A DNA stretch of 6,750 nt from Conexibacter sp. (GTDB lineage: Bacteria; Actinomycetota; Thermoleophilia; Solirubrobacterales; Solirubrobacteraceae). The stretch covers positions 1 to 6,750 of the forward strand of contig JAOPZP010000249.1 of the NCBI GenBank assembly GCA_025964055.1. Direction: 5' to 3'. The notes under the pieces were generated by a model. That model had not been told where the DNA came from. It searched no databases and saw only the letters and a list, made by a program, of their open reading frames with translations. Both the position numbers and the translations under genes were made by a program. This document shows, piece after piece, positions 1 through 5,810 of the stretch (its first letter is position 1; each line of letters opens with the position of its first letter).

Positions 1-863
1 AGCTTGGCGATCAGGCGCGGCAGCACGGTCTCCGACGACGACGTGCCGACGATGATCAGCAGCTCGTCTCGAATGAGCCGGATGACCCGGATGATGCTGA
101 ACCCGCCGACGCGCGCGACCGTGCCGAGCACGACGAAGACGAAGAAGGCGCACGTCCCCCAGAACGTGACCGCGAGCAGGCCGAGGTGGGCCAGCGCGCC
201 GCCGCCGAACTGCGCCACGGTGTAGGCCATGCCGCCGAAGGCGCCGATCGGCGCGGTCCACATGATGATCCTGATCAACCCGAAGATGATCTGCGAGAGC
301 GTCTCGAAGACGCCGACGACCCGCTCGCGCGTCACGCTCGGCAGGCCCGAGATCGCGGCCGCGGTGAGGATCGCCAGCACGAGGATCCGCAGGATGTCGT
401 TCTCGACGAACGGCCCCGCGACGCTGTCGGGCAGCAGGTCGTCAGTGACGAATCCGACGAACCCCGAGTCGGTGTTCTTGGCGTCGGCGATCGACGTCTT
501 GGCCTGGGCCTGGGCGGCCGCCGACGCCTTGCCGTCGAAGCCCGAGCCGGGCTGGACCAGGTTGCCCGCCGCCAGGCCGATGGTCAGCGCGACGATCGTG
601 GCGACGAAGAAGTAGCCGAGCGCCCGCAGCGCCAGGCCGCCGGCCCGCGAGAGGTTGCCGATCGAGGCGATGCCGACCACCACGGTCACGAAGATGACCG
701 GACCGGTGATCGTCGTGATCAGCTGGATGAACGCATCGGCCAGCCACTTGGCCTTCGTCGCCGTGCCGGGAGCGATCAGGCCGAACGCGATGCCGGCGAC
801 GATGGCGACCAGGACCCACAGCCACAGCTGCCCAGCGAGACGCTTGCGCCCTCCCGTACGCAT
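1..863 (-). CDS. dctA: C4-dicarboxylate:cation symporter (DAACS family), C-terminus beyond window
   Basis: Inner-membrane secondary transporter expected to take up succinate, fumarate or malate with protons or sodium. I read 287 codons from ATG at 863 to the left edge with no stop. The family is usually 420-460 residues, so about a third (the re-entrant loop 2 and TM8 region) lies outside. A basic start (R2, R6, K7, R8) leads into TM1 at about residues 13-31, and further hydrophobic segments lie near 45-66, 80-102, 156-173, 190-215 and 225-250. Two family signatures are visible: the MWTAPIGAFGGMAYTV stretch at 201-216 and the serine-rich re-entrant loop GTSSSETVLP at 273-282, which resembles the DctA form more than the glutamate transporter form. 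An in-frame TAG lies four codons before this ATG, and no Shine-Dalgarno sequence precedes it. It follows the secreted-protein gene by 70 bases on the same strand. Family assignment is firm; the C4-dicarboxylate substrate is inferred from similarity. Confidence 0.93.
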   Translation of the reverse strand, partial: MRTGGRKRLAGQLWLWVLVAIVAGIAFGLIAPGTATKAKWLADAFIQLITTITGPVIFVTVVVGIASIGNLSRAGGLALRALGYFFVATIVALTIGLAAGNLVQPGSGFDGKASAAAQAQAKTSIADAKNTDSGFVGFVTDDLLPDSVAGPFVENDILRILVLAILTAAAISGLPSVTRERVVGVFETLSQIIFGLIRIIMWTAPIGAFGGMAYTVAQFGGGALAHLGLLAVTFWGTCAFFVFVVLGTVARVGGFSIIRVIRLIRDELLIIVGTSSSETVLPRLIAK

Positions 864-876
864 GCCGGTCGGCTAC

Positions 877-904
877 CCGCGGCGCGCCGTCCTCAGCGCC
901 GCGG
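877..904 (-). terminator. Perfect 9-bp GC hairpin between the secreted-protein gene and dctA
   Basis: Arms CCGCGGCGC (877-885) and GCGCCGCGG (896-904) are exact reverse complements around a 10-base loop. The hairpin begins 29 bases after the secreted-protein stop and ends 13 bases before the dctA ATG. There is no T-run on the minus strand after it, so it is not a classical intrinsic terminator. It could be a U-less terminator or attenuator, or a structure affecting dctA translation. The right arm also belongs to a 10-base palindrome (897-906). In DNA this GC-rich, chance hairpins are common, so function is uncertain. Confidence 0.4.
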
Positions 905-933
905 CGTCCCCGGTCGAACGCCGGCGGGCTCGC

Positions 934-2529
934 CTATTGGGTGTCGCCGATCAGGATGTCGGCCTCGATCTGCGGGACGGTGATCGTGCCCGCCACCGAG
1001 ACCTGCGAGCCGTCGGTGTTGGCGTGCACGGAGTTGGGCAGCGGCCCGAGCCCCGGCACCGACGCGGCGGTGAGCTGTGCCGCCGGCGGTGCGTTGCAGA
1101 GCACGCCGGTCGGCTGCGGGTTGGTGGCGCTGGCGCCGGTCGACGACTGCCCGGTGAACTCGTCGGCGGGCACCACCGGCACGCCGGTCGTCGCGGAGAA
1201 CGCGCTGTAGGGCAGCAGGCAGGCGGCGAGCGAGACGTCCCACGGATCGTCGGAGGCCAGCGACGCCTTGGCGATGCGCAGGTGGCCGTCGGGCGTGATG
1301 CCCGGAGCGATGCGCAGGCTGCCGACCAGAGTGATGTCGTTGAGGTAGTTCTGTACCGAGCCCGACCAGAACTGCCGGCAGTTGAACGAGCGGCTGTTGT
1401 AGGCCTGTCCGGCGACGAGACCGCCGACGTCGGGGTCGACCTCGCGGAGGATCGAGGTGATCTTCGTGGCGAAGTTGGCGGTGATCTCGATCTGGGTGTC
1501 CTTGCCCGGGATCTTGCCGAACAGGTTGGCCGAGCCGCCGCTCTTGCCGATGACGATGTTCATCGACCCCTGTGGGCCGAGGCCGTCCTGGGCCGGCGAC
1601 GGGCCCTGCTCGGCGAACTCGGTGCCGGGCACGGCGATCGCGAGGTGCAGCGGAGCGGTGCGCAGGACGGCGTCGCGGGCGTTGGGCGCGGGCGGCAGGC
1701 CGGCGGGGCGGCTGGCCGACGAGTACGGGAACGGGTCGACGTCGGGGCCCAGGCCGTTGGGATCGCCGACCGCGCGGTCGGTGCGCAGCAGCGAGACGTC
1801 GTCGGCGCCCGGGAACTGCTCGACCGAGCCCGCCACGAGCCCGGTGTTGCCGGTCGCGGCGAAGGCGTCGGCGTCGGCGTGCGTGAGGAAGTACGGCACG
1901 CCGTGGACGCCGGCGGTCGCCAGCGGCGACTCCAGGGTCCGGCCGACGGTCGTCGTCGCGGTGCCGATGCTGGGCACGGCGCCGGCGTTGACGAAGCTGC
2001 CGCAGCCTGGGTTGCCGGCCGGGTTGCCGGCGTCGTACCACTGCGTGCCGGGTGTGCTGGAGACCTGCTCGTTCCACAGCAGCGGAATCGCGTTGGTGGT
2101 GAGGTCGCCGCCGGGCAGCAGCGTGATCTCGACGTTGCCCAGGGCGCCGCCGTCGAAGCTGTCGTGGAACGTCAGCTCGGCCGGCAGGTGGCCGCCGAGC
2201 GCGATGTCACGCTGGCCCAGCGACGCGCCGAGGTCGACGGTCGCGCGGTTGAGGTTGGTGAGCGCCGGGTTGGCGCCCTGGCGCAGGCGCACGGTGATCG
2301 GCAGCTTGAAGTTCACGAGCGCGGCGCGGCGCGCGAACGCGTGCGTGCCGACCACGCCCGGATGGCTCCGGACGCTGCGCATGAGCGCGGCGCGGACCGC
2401 TGCGCGGCGCTGCGGCGTCGTGCGATGCGTCGCTGCGCCCGCCGGGACGGCGGCCACGGTCAGCATCGAGATCGTCAAGAACGTCGCCATGGCGGCGACG
2501 CGCTGCGGCTGGTGCTTCTCGGGACCCAC
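934..2529 (-). CDS. Secreted protein of unknown function, 531 aa
   Basis: I do not recognise this protein. It starts with a short basic stretch (K5, R10) and a hydrophobic core at about residues 12-31. A likely signal peptidase I site follows A32 (A30-G-A32), so it should be exported and, with no C-terminal membrane helix or LPXTG-like motif, released or held by other means. There is no lipobox cysteine. The mature part begins with an Arg/Ala-rich segment (35-70), then is rich in Gly, Pro, Thr, Ser and short alternating hydrophobic strands (for example 74-82, 323-328, 346-350, 514-519, 524-528), which suggests a beta-rich fold. Only four cysteines occur (176, 384, 437, 478), enough for two disulfides. 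A long low-complexity Pro/Gly/Asp region spans about 250-320. I see no catalytic motif or clear internal repeat. The GTG start at 2529 is chosen because AGGAGA lies 5 bases upstream; an internal ATG at codon 14 has no such site and would cut into the signal peptide. The stop is TAG at 934-936. Confidence 0.85.
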   Translation of the reverse strand: MGPEKHQPQRVAAMATFLTISMLTVAAVPAGAATHRTTPQRRAAVRAALMRSVRSHPGVVGTHAFARRAALVNFKLPITVRLRQGANPALTNLNRATVDLGASLGQRDIALGGHLPAELTFHDSFDGGALGNVEITLLPGGDLTTNAIPLLWNEQVSSTPGTQWYDAGNPAGNPGCGSFVNAGAVPSIGTATTTVGRTLESPLATAGVHGVPYFLTHADADAFAATGNTGLVAGSVEQFPGADDVSLLRTDRAVGDPNGLGPDVDPFPYSSASRPAGLPPAPNARDAVLRTAPLHLAIAVPGTEFAEQGPSPAQDGLGPQGSMNIVIGKSGGSANLFGKIPGKDTQIEITANFATKITSILREVDPDVGGLVAGQAYNSRSFNCRQFWSGSVQNYLNDITLVGSLRIAPGITPDGHLRIAKASLASDDPWDVSLAACLLPYSAFSATTGVPVVPADEFTGQSSTGASATNPQPTGVLCNAPPAAQLTAASVPGLGPLPNSVHANTDGSQVSVAGTITVPQIEADILIGDTQ

Positions 2530-2534
2530 GACGC

Positions 2535-2540
2535 TCTCCT
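2535..2540 (-). promoter_or_regulatory. Shine-Dalgarno site setting the GTG start of the secreted protein
   Basis: On the minus strand AGGAGA lies 5 bases before GTG at 2529. It is the clearest ribosome binding site in the window, and it decides the GTG over the ATG 13 codons further in. Confidence 0.75.
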
Positions 2541-2568
2541 CGACCCCGACGCCTCCCAGCGCAACGCG

Positions 2569-2603
2569 AAGCTACCTGTCAGCACACGGACAACGCAAGT
2601 CAA
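2569..2603 (-). promoter_or_regulatory. Candidate promoter of the secreted-protein gene
   Basis: The 96 bases between the hydrolase stop and the secreted-protein start are less GC-rich than their surroundings. On the minus strand they hold TAGCTT (2569-2574) as a possible -10. A possible -35, TTGCGT (2593-2598), lies 18 bases upstream of it. A better -35 match, TTGACT (2598-2603), overlaps it by one base but would leave a 23-base spacer, too long for a standard sigma-70 promoter. This placement would give a leader of roughly 30 bases before the GTG. The call is by eye only. Confidence 0.4.
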
Positions 2604-2624
2604 CGACGTCCGTCCCGCACGTCG
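2604..2624 (-). terminator. Weak hairpin just after the hydrolase stop codon
   Basis: CGACGT (2604-2609) and ACGTCG (2619-2624) can pair around a 9-base loop, one base after the TGA at 2626-2628. The minus-strand sequence following it is TTGACTT, only slightly T-rich. It may weakly end the hydrolase transcript or serve as an operator next to the following promoter. A six-base stem is little evidence. Confidence 0.2.
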
Positions 2625-2625
2625 G

Positions 2626-3189
2626 TCAGCCCGCCAGCGCCTCGTCGGCGCTGAGGACCGCGGCGTAGTTGCCGTCCAGGGCGGCCATGAAGGCGGCGTG
2701 CACGGTCGCGCCCGGGATCGTCGCGCCGCCGAACCGGAGGTCCGGGGCGGCGCAGGCGTCGTGGACGACGGTCGCGGTGAAGCCGAGGTCGGAGGCGGCC
2801 CGCACCGTCGCGTCGACGCACATCGAGCTCATCATCCCGGCGACGACGATCTCCTCGATGCCGTGCCCGCGGAGCTCGCGCTCCAGGCTCGTGCCGAGGA
2901 AGCTGTTGGGCGCGGCCTTCTGGATCACCGGCTCGCTGCCTTCGGGCGCCACGAGCGGGTGGATCTCGACGCCGTCGGTGCCGGGCCGCATGAACGTCGC
3001 GTCGGGCGCTTCCGCCACGTGCTGGATGTGGATGACCGGCGCGCCGCGATGGCGGAAGTCCTCCAGCAGACGCTGCGCGGCGGCGGCAGCCGCCTCCGGC
3101 TCGATCAAGGGATGGGCTCCGCCGGGGAAGTAGTCGTTCTGGACGTCGATGAGCAGCAGGGCCTTGGACATCGCCCGATCATCACGCAT
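2626..3189 (-). CDS. Cysteine hydrolase, isochorismatase-like superfamily
   Basis: Predicted cytoplasmic hydrolase of the family that includes nicotinamidase, N-carbamoylsarcosine amidase and YcaC-like enzymes. In 187 residues (typical length) the catalytic triad is visible: D15 in LLIDVQNDYFPGG, K91 in VIQKAAPNSF, and nucleophile C124 in MMSSMCVDATVRAA. The usual VVHDACAAPD stretch follows at 141-150. The cysteine argues for amide or similar hydrolysis rather than true isochorismatase activity, because EntB/PhzD-type isochorismatases lack that nucleophile. The metal-binding D-x-H-x(2)-H of nicotinamidases is not seen, so pncA is unlikely and the substrate is unknown. Two ATGs compete: 3189 and 3171 (codon 7, MSKALLLIDVQ). 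Relatives usually begin close to the second, so the true gene may be 2626-3171; neither has a strong ribosome site. It diverges from the thioesterase gene across 26 bases and lies upstream of the secreted protein on the same strand. Confidence 0.93.
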   Translation of the reverse strand: MRDDRAMSKALLLIDVQNDYFPGGAHPLIEPEAAAAAAQRLLEDFRHRGAPVIHIQHVAEAPDATFMRPGTDGVEIHPLVAPEGSEPVIQKAAPNSFLGTSLERELRGHGIEEIVVAGMMSSMCVDATVRAASDLGFTATVVHDACAAPDLRFGGATIPGATVHAAFMAALDGNYAAVLSADEALAG

Positions 3190-3202
3190 CGGGCCCCCGA
3201 AC

Positions 3203-3209
3203 TAGGGTT
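3203..3209. promoter_or_regulatory. Symmetric -10-like element between hydrolase and thioesterase genes
   Basis: On the plus strand TAGGGT (3203-3208) fits the TANNNT -10 pattern and ends 7 bases before the GTG at 3216, the spacing expected for a leaderless transcript starting at that codon. AGGG (3204-3207) could instead be a weak Shine-Dalgarno, 8 bases from the GTG. On the minus strand the overlapping hexamer AACCCT (3209-3204) keeps the key second-position A and sixth-position T, so the element could fire both ways. No convincing -35 is visible, and upstream parts of either promoter would have to lie in the opposite gene. Confidence 0.4.
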
Positions 3210-3215
3210 CTCGCG

Positions 3216-3620
3216 GTGAGCCCCATCGCATCCGGCGCCGAGACCACGATCAGGATCGTCCTGCGCTGGCGCGACATGGACATGTTGGGCCACGTCAACC
3301 AGGCCGTCTACCACGAGCTGCTGGAGGAGGGCCGCGGCGCGCTGCTGGCCTCGCTCGGCGACGTCCGCGGCTTCCCGTTCGTCCTCGCGCGCGTGGAACT
3401 TGACTACCGCCACGAAGTCCGGCACGCCGACGGGCACGTGGACGTGCGCACCTTCGTGCAGCGCGTCGGGCGCACGAGCATCACGGTCGGCCAGGAGCTG
3501 ACGCTGCCCGGCGGGACGCTGGCCGCCGCCGGCGTGTCGGTGCTCGTCGCCTGGGACCGGGAGGCCCGCAGCGCGCGGCCGCTGAGCGACGCTGAGCGAT
3601 CGGCGCTGGGCGCCGCCTGA
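3216..3620 (+). CDS. Acyl-CoA thioesterase, hotdog fold (4HBT/YbgC-FadM type)
   Basis: Small cytoplasmic enzyme expected to hydrolyse acyl-CoA thioesters to free acid and CoA. Its 134 residues match the single-hotdog-domain length of this family, which works as a dimer or tetramer. The N-terminal active-site motif is clear: W18-R-D20-M-D22-M-L-G25-H26-V-N28-Q-A-V-Y32, followed by E37/E38 and R40. D22 aligns with the catalytic aspartate of YbgC-type enzymes. The rest alternates hydrophobic strands with the YRHEVRHAD and VGRTSITVGQEL stretches usual for the fold. The GTG at 3216 is the only start that keeps the N-terminal strand; the promoter-like TAGGGT sits just upstream. It lies 17 bases before the MFS gene on the same strand and is probably co-transcribed with it. 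Acyl chain specificity cannot be read from the sequence. Confidence 0.93.
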   Translation: MSPIASGAETTIRIVLRWRDMDMLGHVNQAVYHELLEEGRGALLASLGDVRGFPFVLARVELDYRHEVRHADGHVDVRTFVQRVGRTSITVGQELTLPGGTLAAAGVSVLVAWDREARSARPLSDAERSALGAA

Positions 3621-3637
3621 GGCTCTCCGCGGCGCGC

Positions 3638-4894
3638 ATGCCCGCCCTGCCCCACAGCATGTCGGTCCTGCGCGAGCGCGAGTACCGCCTGCTGTTCGGC
3701 GGCCAGCTCGTGTCGCTGCTGGGCGACCAGATGGTCAACGTCGCGCTGGCGTTCGGCGTCATCGGGATCGGCGGCAGCGCGTCGGACCTCGGCCTGGTCT
3801 TCGCCGCGCGGGCGTTCGCGCTGGTGGCCAGCCTGCTGGTCGGCGGCGTCGTGGCCGACCGCCTGCCGCGGCGCACGGTCCTCATCGGCGCCGACGTCGT
3901 GCGGCTCGCCAGCCAGGGCGGCCTGGCGGCCGCGTTCATCCTCGGCGCGCCGCCGGTGGCGCTGATCGCGGCGCTGGCGGCGATCACCGGTGCGGCGACC
4001 GGCTTCTTCAACCCGGCGTCGACCGGCTTCCTGGTCTCGGTCGTCAGCCCCACCGGACTGCAGCACGCCAACGCGCTGCGTGGCGTGTCGTCCTCGGCCG
4101 GCCGGATCGCGGGGCCGGTGCTGTCGGCGGCGCTCGTCGCCACGGTCGGCGCGGGCTGGGCGCTGGCGGTCGATGCGGCGACCTTCGCGGTGAGCGCCGC
4201 GCTGCTCAGCATGATGCGCTCGGGCAGCGAGCGCGTCGTGCGCGCGGCGACCACCTCGTTCCTCGCCGACTTCCGTGAGGGCTGGGACGCGTTCCGCTCG
4301 CGCCGGTGGCTGTGGTCGTTCGTCGGGTTCTTCGCCTACGGGAACTTCCTGTACGGCGCGCTGCAGGTCATCGGCCCGCTCGTGGCCGAGCGCGACCTCG
4401 GCGGGGCGCCGGCCTGGGGCGCGATCATCGGCGCGTCAGGCGTCGGAGGACTGATCGGCGGCGTGGTCGCGTTGCGCGTCGCGCCGCGCCGGCCGCTGCT
4501 GGTGGCGGTCCTCGCGGCCGGCGTCCTCATGCTGCCCGCGGCGCTGCTGGCGCTCGGCTCGCCGGTGGCCGTCGTGGCGCTGGGCGCCGTCGTCGCCGAG
4601 CTCGGCCTGCTGCTGGCGGTCACGCTGTGGGAGTCGACGCTGCAGCGCCACGTCGCTCCGGAGGTGCTCTCGCGCGTGAGCGCCTACGACTGGTTCGGCT
4701 CGATGGCGCTCACGCCGGTCGGCCTGGCGCTGTGGGGCCCGATCGCCGCGGCGCTCGGCTACGGCAACGCGTTGTGGCTGGCGTTCGGCCTCAACCTGGT
4801 CGGCGTCGCGGCGATCCTCGGCGTGCGGGAGGTGCGGAGGCTGCCGCCGGCGCCGGTCGCCGAGCCGGCGACGGCGGGCGGCCGCCGGGCCTAG
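3638..4894 (+). CDS. MFS transporter, EntS-like (MFS_3) exporter group
   Basis: Polytopic membrane protein of 418 residues, close to the usual size for a 12-helix major facilitator. The first helix pair is followed by the motif A loop G69-G70-V-V-A-D74-R75-L-P-R78-R79, between TM2 and TM3. The arrangement with N-terminal LREREYRLLFGGQLVSLLGD and a central cytoplasmic loop around 187-222 (FREGWDAFRSRRWLW at its end) resembles the enterobactin-exporter-like drug/metabolite efflux group. Proton-driven export is inferred and the substrate is unknown. The C-terminal tail (about 398-418) is Pro/Ala/Arg-rich and cytoplasmic. ATG at 3638 is used, but ATG at 3659 (codon 8, MSVLREREY) matches relatives better and could be the true start; neither has a good ribosome site. 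Only 17 bases separate it from the thioesterase stop. Its TAG (4892-4894) overlaps the stop of the convergent small gene. Confidence 0.92.
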   Translation: MPALPHSMSVLREREYRLLFGGQLVSLLGDQMVNVALAFGVIGIGGSASDLGLVFAARAFALVASLLVGGVVADRLPRRTVLIGADVVRLASQGGLAAAFILGAPPVALIAALAAITGAATGFFNPASTGFLVSVVSPTGLQHANALRGVSSSAGRIAGPVLSAALVATVGAGWALAVDAATFAVSAALLSMMRSGSERVVRAATTSFLADFREGWDAFRSRRWLWSFVGFFAYGNFLYGALQVIGPLVAERDLGGAPAWGAIIGASGVGGLIGGVVALRVAPRRPLLVAVLAAGVLMLPAALLALGSPVAVVALGAVVAELGLLLAVTLWESTLQRHVAPEVLSRVSAYDWFGSMALTPVGLALWGPIAAALGYGNALWLAFGLNLVGVAAILGVREVRRLPPAPVAEPATAGGRRA

Positions 4895-5109
4895 GCGCCG
4901 ACGCTGCGGCGGAACAGCAGTCCGGCAGCGACGGCGACGATGGTCGCCAGCACGAAGATGTTGAAGCTCATCACGCCGATGACCGCGAGGACGAACGTGA
5001 CGACGGCGATCGCCGCGGCGGTGCCGCTCACCACGACGAGCTGGAAGGCGCGGCGCTCGCGGGCGCTGCGGGAAAGGCGGGAGCCGGGACGGCGCGACAG
5101 GTTGCTCAT
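4891..5109 (-). CDS. Small two-helix membrane protein, unknown function (72 aa)
   Basis: I do not recognise a family. The first 20 residues are strongly basic and hydrophilic (R6, R7, R11, R14, R17, R19, R20). Two hydrophobic helices follow at about 22-46 and 49-66, joined by a very short turn (MSF), and the protein ends RRSVGA. By the positive-inside rule both ends face the cytoplasm. Regular codon use, the plausible topology and exact packing between neighbours argue that it is real: its TAG shares CTAG (4891-4894) with the MFS stop, and its ATG at 5109 is 20 bases from the divergent TRIC gene. No strong Shine-Dalgarno precedes the ATG; a -10-like CATCCT (5121-5116) ends 6 bases before it, consistent with a leaderless mRNA. 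It could be a regulator or partner of a membrane protein, but nothing shows which. Confidence 0.75.
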   Translation of the reverse strand: MSNLSRRPGSRLSRSARERRAFQLVVVSGTAAAIAVVTFVLAVIGVMSFNIFVLATIVAVAAGLLFRRSVGA

Positions 5110-5114
5110 GTGCT

Positions 5115-5121
5115 CAGGATG
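5115..5121. promoter_or_regulatory. Symmetric -10-like element between the small membrane gene and the TRIC gene
   Basis: Plus strand CAGGAT (5115-5120) and minus strand CATCCT (5121-5116) overlap with a one-base offset. Each keeps an A at position 2 and T at position 6, the most important -10 bases. The minus hexamer ends 6 bases before ATG 5109; the plus hexamer ends 9 bases before GTG 5130. AGGA (5116-5119) might alternatively be a weak ribosome site for GTG 5130. Neither hexamer has the consensus first T, so this is a tentative call. Confidence 0.3.
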
Positions 5122-5129
5122 ACAGCCCC

Positions 5130-5810
5130 GTGCGGCATGCTGCGCCCGTGACCTCGCAGGCCGCCCACGTCCCGCTCTGGATCGACCTCGCCGCCGTCGC
5201 GGTCGGCGGCATGCAGGGCGGCGGCTTCGCGACGCTGGCCAAGGACGAGCGCAACGACTTCGACGTCCTCGGCGTCGCGGTCTTCGCGCTCGTCGTCGGG
5301 CTCGGCGGCGGCGTCGTCCGCGACGTGCTGCTCGGCCAGGTCCCCGCGGCGCTGCAGGACGACCGCTACCTGGCCACCGCGCTGCTCGCCGGGCTGGCCG
5401 GCATGCTGCTGGCCGAGGCGATCGGGCGCGCCGGGCGGTTGGTGGAGGCGCTGGACGCCGCGGTGGTCGGCCTGTTCGTCGTCGTCGGGTGCCTGAAGAC
5501 CCAGAGCTCGGGGCTGCCGGCCGGCGCCACGATCCTGCTCGGGACGGTCACCGGCGTCGGCGGCGCGGTCCTGCGCGACCTCCTGGCCCAGCAGCCGGTG
5601 CACCTCGTGCAGCGCAGCACGCCCTACGCGCTGGTGGCGATCCTCGGCGCGGCGACGTTCGTGGCGCTCGAGGGGGTCGGGGCCTCGGACGCGGTGTCGT
5701 CGGTCGCCTGCCTCGTGGTCGTGTTCGTCGTGCGGATGCTCGCGCTGGCGCGCGGCTGGCAGTCGCCCGGCCCGGTGGTCGGCAGCGCCTGGCGCCGCCC
5801 GCGGGGCTAG
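5130..5810 (+). CDS. TRIC/UPF0126 family cation-channel-like membrane protein
   Basis: Membrane protein of the bacterial trimeric intracellular cation channel family (YadS/YicG-like, formerly UPF0126), whose studied members form trimers conducting K+ or Na+. The fold is two repeats of three helices plus a seventh. Both repeat signatures are visible: G59-G60-G61-V-V-R64-D65-V-L-L-G69 in the first and G142-V-G144-G145-A-V-L-R149-D150-L-L in the second, each followed by a short polar loop (Q70 on; QQPVH). K123 in GCLKTQSSG and the D109 helix also match the family pattern. About 226 residues is slightly longer than the usual 200-220, because of an Arg/Trp-rich tail (about 213-226). The start is uncertain: GTG 5130 gives seven extra residues, while GTG 5148 (VTSQAAHVPLW) starts nearer to relatives. 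Its TAG shares CTAG with the response-regulator stop. Ion specificity here is inferred from the family only. Confidence 0.92.
   Translation: MRHAAPVTSQAAHVPLWIDLAAVAVGGMQGGGFATLAKDERNDFDVLGVAVFALVVGLGGGVVRDVLLGQVPAALQDDRYLATALLAGLAGMLLAEAIGRAGRLVEALDAAVVGLFVVVGCLKTQSSGLPAGATILLGTVTGVGGAVLRDLLAQQPVHLVQRSTPYALVAILGAATFVALEGVGASDAVSSVACLVVVFVVRMLALARGWQSPGPVVGSAWRRPRG

Noticed and set aside
442..825. A 127-codon minus-strand open frame at the left end.
   Set aside because: Shifted frame over dctA. The true dctA frame gives membrane helices and the GTSSSETVLP signature.
893..2077. A 394-codon minus-strand open frame inside the secreted-protein gene.
   Set aside because: Arg/Pro/His-rich shift frame of the same strand. 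The secreted protein's frame has the ribosome site, signal peptide and balanced composition.
2626..3189. Calling the hydrolase a nicotinamidase (pncA) or true isochorismatase.
   Set aside because: The nicotinamidase metal-binding His pattern is missing and the catalytic cysteine is present, unlike in isochorismatases, so only the superfamily is supported.
655..3219. An 854-codon open frame on the plus strand, antisense to three genes.
   Set aside because: The product is low-complexity Arg/Ala/Gly/Asp/Val with no domain and is the mirror of G/C-rich third positions of minus-strand genes, two of which have catalytic or signal-peptide features. In such GC-rich DNA, long stop-free antisense frames are expected.
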